Assembly: GCF_026212465.1 (NCBI RefSeq)
Contig: NC_080052.1
Location: forward strand, 12,929,434-12,993,433
Source of the DNA: Amaranthus tricolor
Taxonomy: Eukaryota > Streptophyta > Magnoliopsida > Caryophyllales > Amaranthaceae
Direction: 5' to 3'
DNA: 64,000 bases
Part shown: positions 57,179 to 64,000 of the stretch, piece by piece
How the letters are laid out: every line of letters starts with the position of its first letter
Numbering within the stretch: the first letter of the stretch is position 1
Translations under genes and position numbers: made by a program
The notes under the pieces: generated by a model
Told to the model about the DNA's origin: nothing
The model's database searches: none
The model's input: the letters and a program-made list of their open reading frames with translations, nothing else

Positions 57179-58112
57179 TGATGCGATTACGCTTGGTAAA
57201 CGCAATGAAATGGAATTGACACGAAGATATTGAAGGATATTCCAAGACTGATATCAGTGTCTTGATAAGAGTTGGACTGCCAAGCCTCTTTTCAACACAA
57301 CACCGATGCTTTCCTTTGATCAATCAATGGAATGCTCAGCGTTCTTGGATAGAATGAAGTGTAATCTTGATGACTGATCAAGGGTTTACACATTCATGAA
57401 GGGTAGACTGACCCTTAGTAACCCAATTGCAAGCAATTGAAAAAAAATTCAAACACTGAATTTTTCTGGAAAATTTTCATTAAACAACAACGTGAGTGCT
57501 TACATTGATATTATCTACTATTTATAAGGCTAGGAATCAGAGGTAGGCTAATTACATGAAGGCCTAACGGTTAATAACAGTCATATACAAATACGTGCCT
57601 ATACACGCGCCTCATTAAAGCTAAAATAGAACAACCAGAAACTATGCAGCAGCTGTTGGTTAATCTGTCGACTGGGCGACCATGGGCTCAGATTTCAGTC
57701 CTCCTCTGATGACTTCCAAAAGGATTCGTGGGCCATGGCAGCTAGGCCCATGTGTGGAGATTCCAAATCTACCCTCCACGTCATCCCATGGGCTCCGGTC
57801 TCGTCTGGGCGGGCCTGCCAAGGTGGTCTGGTCAGTGTTTGGTGTCAGATTTTGTTGCTGGTCTGTTTTGCTGATTTCTGTCAGGCCTTCTTGTTCGTTT
57901 ATTGCTTCAATCAATTGAATCTGATTTTCTTTAATTAATTCATCACTTCCTTGTATGTATTGGTTGCATTGGAAGTCCTTTTTGTTTGAAGCTAGTTCAG
58001 AATCCGAAGTTAGTTCGGGATCTTCAGCTTTGTTGTTCATGATGTTGCTTGTGTTGCTTGGGTGTTCTTGGCCTTCGTTGTTGCACCCTGAGCCTGAGCC
58101 TTGATTGGCTCA
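57179..58112 (-). repeat. 3' LTR of CRM-like copy B
   Basis: On the minus strand it starts TGAGCC after the tract AAGAAGGGGGGAT (complement of about 58113-58125). The other end is placed at TGATGCGATTACGC (57179), which gives TG...CA ends, but without a target duplication to confirm it. The piece matches 1-277 plus 3713-4263 of copy A. Confidence 0.65.
57660..58040 (-). CDS. C-terminal module frame inside the LTR of CRM-like copy B (126 aa)
   Basis: Its ATG overlaps the stop of the integrase frame (ATGA at 58037-58040) and it lies in the -1 phase relative to it. The first 80 residues are polar (Gln, Glu, Asn rich). The C-terminal part holds AGPPRRDRSPWDDVEGRFG and HGPSCHGPRILL. Copy A has the same module (SWDDVEGK, CHGPKVLL) at 3795-4190, also in the -1 phase. 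Integrase C-terminal modules of CRM elements (CR motif or chromodomain) are thought to target chromatin; whether this module does so is inference. Confidence 0.5.
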   Translation of the reverse strand: MNNKAEDPELTSDSELASNKKDFQCNQYIQGSDELIKENQIQLIEAINEQEGLTEISKTDQQQNLTPNTDQTTLAGPPRRDRSPWDDVEGRFGISTHGPSCHGPRILLEVIRGGLKSEPMVAQSTD

Positions 58113-61100
58113 ATCCCCCCTTCTTGAAAATGAATTGTCCTCAATTCAGGGTCTTCATAGTATGGTGCTAAATCACCAATATTGAATGTAGGTGATATAC
58201 CATAGGTAGCTAGCAAATCTATTGTGTAAGCGTTGTCTCCTGCCTGGGCTATGATCTGAAATGGACCATCTGACCTTGGTTTCAACTTGTTACTTCGTTG
58301 TTTGGGGAATCTCTCTTTGCGTAGATGCACCCATACATAGTCCCCGACTTTGAAATGCCTTTTCTCCTTGAATTCCTTGTCTGCTTTCTTTTTATACTTG
58401 TCATTAGCTTGCATGATGTTTTGCTGAACCTGAGCATGTATGTGCTGAGCTGCAGCTATTTGTTTTGCGGCGTTCCATGCACCTCTGTCCTGCAATGGTA
58501 AACAAACGAAGGTAGTAGGAGTCAAAGGATTAAACCCATACACACATTCGAAGGGTGAGTATTTAGTGGTCAAGCTTGGACATCTATTATATGCAAACTC
58601 AACATGTGGTAATTTGTCATCCCAATCCTTTGTGTTCTTCTTAACTAATGTTCGTAGTATATTTCCTAATGTTCTATTTGTTACCTCAGCTTGCCCATCC
58701 GTTTGAGGATGGTATGTAGTGCTGAACAACAACTTAGTGCCCATCATATTCCATAAGCTAGTCCAAAAAGTGCTCAAGAATTTAGAGTCCCTATCACTAA
58801 CAATACTTTGAGGTATGCCATGTAATCTAATGATCTCATCAAAGTACAATTTGGCTATATGTCTAGCATCACTAGTCTTGGTGCAAGGTATGAAGTGTGC
58901 CATTTTCGAAAATCGATCCACTACTACCATCACAACATCTTTTCCTCTAACGGTTCTTGGTAAGGCCACTACAAAATCCATACTAACATGTTCCCAAGGG
59001 TGGTTAGCTATGGGTAGAGGTCTATACTCCCCTTTGTGGAAAGTTAGCTTTGCTCTTATGCACACTTCACATTTTAGGATGTGTTTACCTACTGTGCCAA
59101 GCATCTTGGGCCAAAAGAAGTGTTGTGCTAGAATATCTAAAGTTTTTTGAATACCGAAATGCCCTGCTAGTGTTCCCTCATGAATTTCTTTGACAAGAGC
59201 ATTCCTCAAGGGTGATCTAGGTATGCAAAGCCTATTGTTCTTAAATAAAAATCCCTCCTGCACATAAAAAGGTCCTTTAGGTCCTTGACTACACTCGGCA
59301 TATATTTCTTTTAAATCAGGGTCCTCTGTATACAATGGCTTAATCATTTCAAACCCCAAAATTTTGGCTTCTAATATAGCTAACATGTGATATCTTCGAC
59401 TAAGAGCATCAGCTACAATATTAGCCTTCCCTGCCTTATATTTGGCTGAAAATGTGAAAGATTGAAGGAATTCTACCCACTTGCCATGTCTTGAATTCAA
59501 CTTACTTTGTCCATTGATGTGCTTAAGTGATTCATGATCTGAGTGTAAATGAAGGGTTGAACTTTTAGGTAGTGTGACCATGTTTCTAATGCCCTTACTA
59601 TAGCATAGAACTCTCTATCATAAGTAGAATAGTTAAGTCTACTCCCATTTAATTTTTCGCTAAAGTAGGCAACATGTCTCCCTCCTTGGATTAACACAGC
59701 CCCAATCCCTTTTCCACTAGCGTCACACTCGACCTCAAAAGGTTTGGTGAAATCAGGTAGTCTCAAGATAGGTGCCTTACACATCATCCCCTTAATTTGC
59801 TCAAAGGCTATTTGTGCTTCAGTGGTCCATTCAAAAGTGCCCTTCTTTGTGCATTATGTTAAGGGTGACATGATGGAGCTAAAATTCTTAATGAATCTTC
59901 TAGAGAATGATGCTAACCCGTGAAAAGATCTCACTTGTGTAATGGAAGTAGGTGTGGGCCAGGTTCTAATTGCCTCTATCTTCATAGGGTCTACCTTAAT
60001 TCCTTCCTTTCCAATTATAAATCCTAGGAAATTTACCTTGGTCATCATAAAGGCACATTTCTCTAGTTTTCCATAGAGTTGTTGTTTCCTCAAAACCTCA
60101 AACAATCTCCTAAGGTGCTCAAGATGTTCACCTACAGTTATGCTATAGATCAAGATGTCATCTAGGTATACTACCACAAATTTTCCAAGAAAGGGTCTCA
60201 ACACCTCGTTCATTAACCTCATGAATGTGCTTGGAGCCCCAGTCAACCCAAAGGGCATCACCATCCACTCATATAGTCCATATTTGGTTTTGAATGCCGT
60301 TTTCCACTCATCACCTTCTCGCATCCTTATTTGGTGATAGCCACTTCTAAGGTCGATCTTGCTAAACCAGCATGCCCCTGCTAATTCATCTAGCATGTCA
60401 TCTAGTCTAGGCATAGGAAACCTATATTTAACAGTAATGTTATTCACACTTCTGCTGTCTACGCACATTCGCCATGATCCATCTTTCTTAGGAACTAATA
60501 GTGTAGGAACAACACATGGACTTAGACTCTTCCTTACATATCCCCTGGCTAACAACTCCTCCACTTGCCTTTGTAACTCTTTAGCCTCAGTAGGGTTTGT
60601 TCTGTAAGCTGGTCTATTAGGTATAGGTGCCCATGGTATCAAATCTATTTGGTGTTCAATTCCCCTTATGGGTGGTAAGCCTTGGGGTAATTCATCTGGA
60701 AAGACATCTTGGAACTCCTCTATTAATTTTTGCACAGATGGGTGAACAGGTGTGTGTGTATGTGGTGACTCCTTAGTGAACATTATAAATACTGTGTTCC
60801 CTAGTTTCAGCTCTTTGTCACATTCCTTTCTTCCTATCAGATGTGTAGGAGATGGTTTGGTCTTAGTAGGAGGTATGGCTTTGTGAGGGGGTAGTGGCAT
60901 CAATTCCTTAGTCTTAACCTCGTGCCTTAGGGAATACATATTGGTGAAGCCATTGTGTATGGTTTTCCTATCATGTTGCCATGGCCTTCCGAGCAATACA
61001 TGACAAGCATCCATGGCTAAAACATCCCAAAGCACTTGGTCGTGATATGTGCCTATGCCAAAACTCACCAAACATTGTTTATTAACCGCATTCCCCGTAC

Positions 61101-61985
61101 GATCATCTAACCACCTTAGCTTGTAAGGTCTGGGGTGAGGTCTAGTGGATAATCCCAAGGTTTTGACTAGCTCTTTGCTCACACAGTTGGATTCACTACC
61201 TCCATCAATGATCAAATCACATAGCTTGTTCCCGATCTTACATTTTGTTTGAAAAATATTTTCTCTTTGGTCTGAATTCTTGACCTGTGGGACTATGTGA
61301 AGGTTTCTCCTGATCAACAGATTGTGAAGCTCCTCCTCGGGGCAAACATGCTCTATATCTCCCTCCTCCTCACTTTTCTCAGTAGTATTCTCCTCCATTC
61401 TTTCCATATACCCATAGCTATTCACTCTAAAAGACCCCTCATATTCATCCTCAGGTGTGGGTGGTAACTTGACTTCCTCTCTTCCTTCCATGTGCACTAA
61501 CATAGCTCGTGGTCCCCTTTTACTATGAATCTCATCCCATTCCCGTTGTGTGAAGGCTCGTGCATTGGGACAATTTCTTTTGTAATGGCCATGTCCGTGA
61601 CACTTAAAGCACATGACATCCTTAGGGTTGACTTCTTTATCTTTAATAGCAAATTGCCTCTCTGTGTGGGAACCAATATGTCTACTATGAGGCTGTGTAA
61701 GTTTGCTGAGAGGAAAAAATTGTGCAGCTGTTCTACTGTTAACAGATGGGTGCTGTGTGGGTGGCGTAAAGCTACTGATTTCCTTACTTCTATTGAATGT
61801 GTGTGTAGGCTGTGCTACTCTTCTCCTTGCTGATTTCTCGAATATTAAGGCACTATTAGAAGCTCCTTCATAAGTGAGGTTCTGAATCACTTCTACTTTC
61901 TCCCTCAGGTCCTCCCTCCATCCTCCTAAGAACCTACCAACTTTCAGTTCTTCTAGTGTTACATCATCATCATCGACAATTCTTA
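58037..61985 (-). pseudogene. gag-pol of CRM-like copy B
   Basis: From 61985: end of gag (ELKVGRFLGGWREDL), zinc knuckle (CFKCHGHGHYKRNC), an acidic linker, protease (LIIDGGSESNCVSKEL, DGG in place of DSG), then reverse transcriptase with MPFGLTGAPSTFMRLMN and an intact YLDDILIYS box. A TAA at 59854-59856 ends this piece. The same frame resumes at 59787 with RNase H ([15 protein letters not shown]), and a frameshift near 59560 moves to the last frame (58037-59581), which holds the rest of RNase H, the HHCC zinc region (GHFGIQKTLDIL, CEVCIRAK), the integrase core ([31 protein letters not shown]) and an integrase C-terminus ending near FQEGG. Two lesions in pol and the missing 5' end make it inactive. 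Confidence 0.9.
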
Positions 61986-64000
61986 CATATAATTTCCATT
62001 ATTCAATGATGTTATTATATCGAGTTGTAATTTAATTATAGTAATATTTTATTATAATTCTAGTGTTACATTTCAAGTGTAGATCAATAAACTTCACATT
62101 TAAAGTTACGAATATCAATATCATATCTTTTCTTGTGTAAGGGTTTAGCTAAGTATAGAGTGTAAGTCTAAGTTAAGTTAGGATCTCTTTAGGAAAATAA
62201 GAGTTTAATAAAATAAGCATAACTTCTTAGCTTACATTAAGTTACATTAACGGTCCATTTGATTATTGGTATTAAATGGTAGTAATGGAAATGATTTATA
62301 GTGTAAAATTTCATCAAAAGTTATATTATTTCCATGGTAATGAACTTTTAATCATAAAAAAACTACCTAATAGCAACTCTCCCAAAGGTAGTGCATTGGA
62401 ATGAATTTCATGAAGTAAATGAGATGATTGAAGTTGGACAAGCATGACCATCAAGGTAATCAAGAGATTTTTCAACTAAAATTACTCTACTTTTTTATTC
62501 CTATTACCACTATTTATTATCAGCTACCAAATAGACTGTAAGTTTAATAACTTATAAAGTGTGTAATCAGCTACCAATTAATGTTAAAGTTCGTAAACAA
62601 ATCTAATTATTTTGTCTACTTTAATTCGGCATTAATTTATATTTTGTCATAAGTATTTAAAATACTGACAAATAATTTAATAAATAATCATATTCTATTC
62701 AACACCTTTCCAGATTATTAACTCATAGTTTCGTTAACAATTTTTTCCAATTAATTATATCACAATGATACAATCCATTTTGTTTTTGTTTTTTTATTTT
62801 ATAAGCTTTCAAGGTATTTTTTTAAGTACAGCTATTAAAGTATCTTAATGATAAGAGGTAAGACGTGATATTGCTAAGTTGCTAGAATTAACTGCAAACT
62901 TTTGAGTTAGAGAAAAGTTCATGCGCATAATACATTTATGGTGAAAATTATTGCAATTAAAGGTTACTGTAAATAACAATGGTCTTAAAGTTTTGTCAAT
63001 CATTTGAAATGCTAGAGTGATTAGATTTGATTTGCTAACGTAACCAATAATTAAATTCCATTAATTAATGATTAATAGCAAATATTTCTTTGTTAGTAGT
63101 TGGAAAGTCCAATTCATCATTAACTAAGATCAATTACACCATAAGTTAATCACTTGGTTGAAAAAGTGAAACACAACATTCTATTTGATTTTATTTCAAA
63201 AGCTTCTTATAATTTGCATTGGCAAGGAGAAAAGGATAAGTATTATATCTTAACATTTTAATAAAATACTAACATTTTATTGAGAATTATGAGTTAGTTT
63301 AATAATTAAATGTGTAATCTATAACCTTTATACTACGAATTTAATTTTTATTACGCACAGAAAGATCAAGTTCCCTCTCTTCTTACACTTACAAAATTAT
63401 ATCCTTATCTATATAAAAAAAAATTTTACTAGGGCATTATGTTGTACTTATGTTTAATATCTCATTAGCTTATGTATACAGGGCATGTTAACGAAATGTT
63501 AGTTATGGGGTAATTGTTAGCTATGGGTGGTTTTTAGATATTTAGCTGTTAATATAATATTATAGTTACATGTACTAATAAATGCTACATAAACTACTGT
63601 TTACTAAGCAATAATATTTTTTCTTAAAGTTGTCTTTTAGCCTCACTAAAAAATAAACCGTTACTTAAACTGCTATATATATCGAGCAAATCTATAGCTT
63701 AAGATATAATAAATTACTTTTTAGTTTCTATTAAGTAAAGTAAAGTTAAAAAAAGTATTATTACTTATCCATTTTGTGCTAATTTTTGTGGACCCGTTAA
63801 AAACTAGCTCTCTTACATATAGGAACAAGGATAGATGCTTATTCTCATTTGTCAATAATAACCCTAATTATTATTGTCACTTAATTAATTATCATCAATA
63901 CCAATCACGTAATTCAGGTTGATGTTAAATCCCTATCAACACAATAAATGTAGGCAGTGATCATCCCTAGTGTCACTTCTAAACATTTTATGCTTAGAAG
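61986..64000. other. AT-rich intergenic DNA
   Basis: No gene or RNA gene seen on either strand. The only structured element noticed is the Tourist-like MITE at 62251-62538. Confidence 0.5.
62251..62538. mobile_element. Tourist-like MITE (PIF/Harbinger type)
   Basis: 288 bp. The left end, CGGTCCATTTGATTATTGG, and the inverted right end, CAGTCTATTTGGTAGCTGA, are imperfect inverted repeats that continue to TAAATxGTxGTAATxGxAAT. TAA is present at 62248-62250 and 62539-62541, matching the 3-bp target of this group. No coding capacity. Confidence 0.65.

Larger units (their letters stand above)
57179..61985 (-). mobile_element. CRM-like Ty3/gypsy copy B, cut off within gag
   Basis: Minus orientation: gag remnant, protease, reverse transcriptase, RNase H, integrase, then a 3' LTR at about 57179-58112. 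No 5' LTR or primer site is present; similarity to gag ends at about 61985, where AT-rich DNA begins. The integrase (HFFWPKMLGTVGKHILKCEVC) and the coding overlap with the LTR suit the CRM (centromeric) clade; I cannot exclude a close relative such as Reina. It is the better-preserved relative of copy A (1-6035). Confidence 0.85.

Overview
This is a window of eudicot nuclear DNA: AT-rich, very dense in transposable elements, and with only two ordinary single-copy-type genes visible. Eudicot origin is inferred from plant-specific families (a DET2-type steroid 5-alpha-reductase, a GRAS transcription factor, a plant mobile domain gene) and from the mix of Ty1/copia, Ty3/gypsy chromovirus, CACTA, PIF/Harbinger, Stowaway and Mutator-like elements. 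The species cannot be fixed from the sequence alone.

Layout. 1-6035: a decayed chromovirus (CRM-like copy A, minus strand) whose 3' LTR is split by a gypsy-type solo LTR (278-3712, duplicated target TATTG); that solo LTR is itself split by a Mutator-like element (321-1510). 6130-8033: a Mutator-like element with a perfect 9-bp target duplication, carrying two convergent spliced small genes (a MURA N-terminal remnant and a GRF-type zinc-finger gene). 9464-10246: an intact DET2-like gene (minus), with a copia element (10353-17012) inserted only 106 bp upstream of its start codon. 17205-18297: a fold-back element with internal repeats. 19286-22080: a Helitron-like end, a long palindromic trinucleotide tract and a tandem repeat of about 147 bp. 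22375-31650: tandem palindromic units separated by AT-palindrome spacers, interrupted by a Tork-like copia element (25441-30338, duplicated target ATCGA). 32325-36505: a hAT-like remnant, a long hairpin and a PIF/Harbinger element (34128-36505, TTA). 36628-49858: a full-length Tekay-type chromovirus (GACCT) whose 3' LTR holds a CACTA element (45641-48960, TAG) with a small spliced membrane-protein gene. 50399-50639: a Stowaway MITE. 52102-53559: an intact DELLA-like GRAS gene without the DELLA/TVHYNP region. 54635-56755: a copia RNase H fragment broken by a Mutator-like element (9-bp GTAATTATA duplication) that carries a truncated plant mobile domain gene. 57179-61985: CRM-like copy B (minus), cut off inside gag. 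61986-64000: no gene seen; one Tourist-like MITE.

How the parts relate. The two host genes face the same way (minus) and belong to hormone pathways: brassinosteroid synthesis (DET2) and a GRAS regulator related to gibberellin repressors. Everything else is nested mobile DNA, for which target-site duplications give the order of insertion. All LTR-element polyproteins are broken. The intact coding units found inside elements are small: the GRF zinc-finger gene and the CACTA-borne membrane-protein gene.
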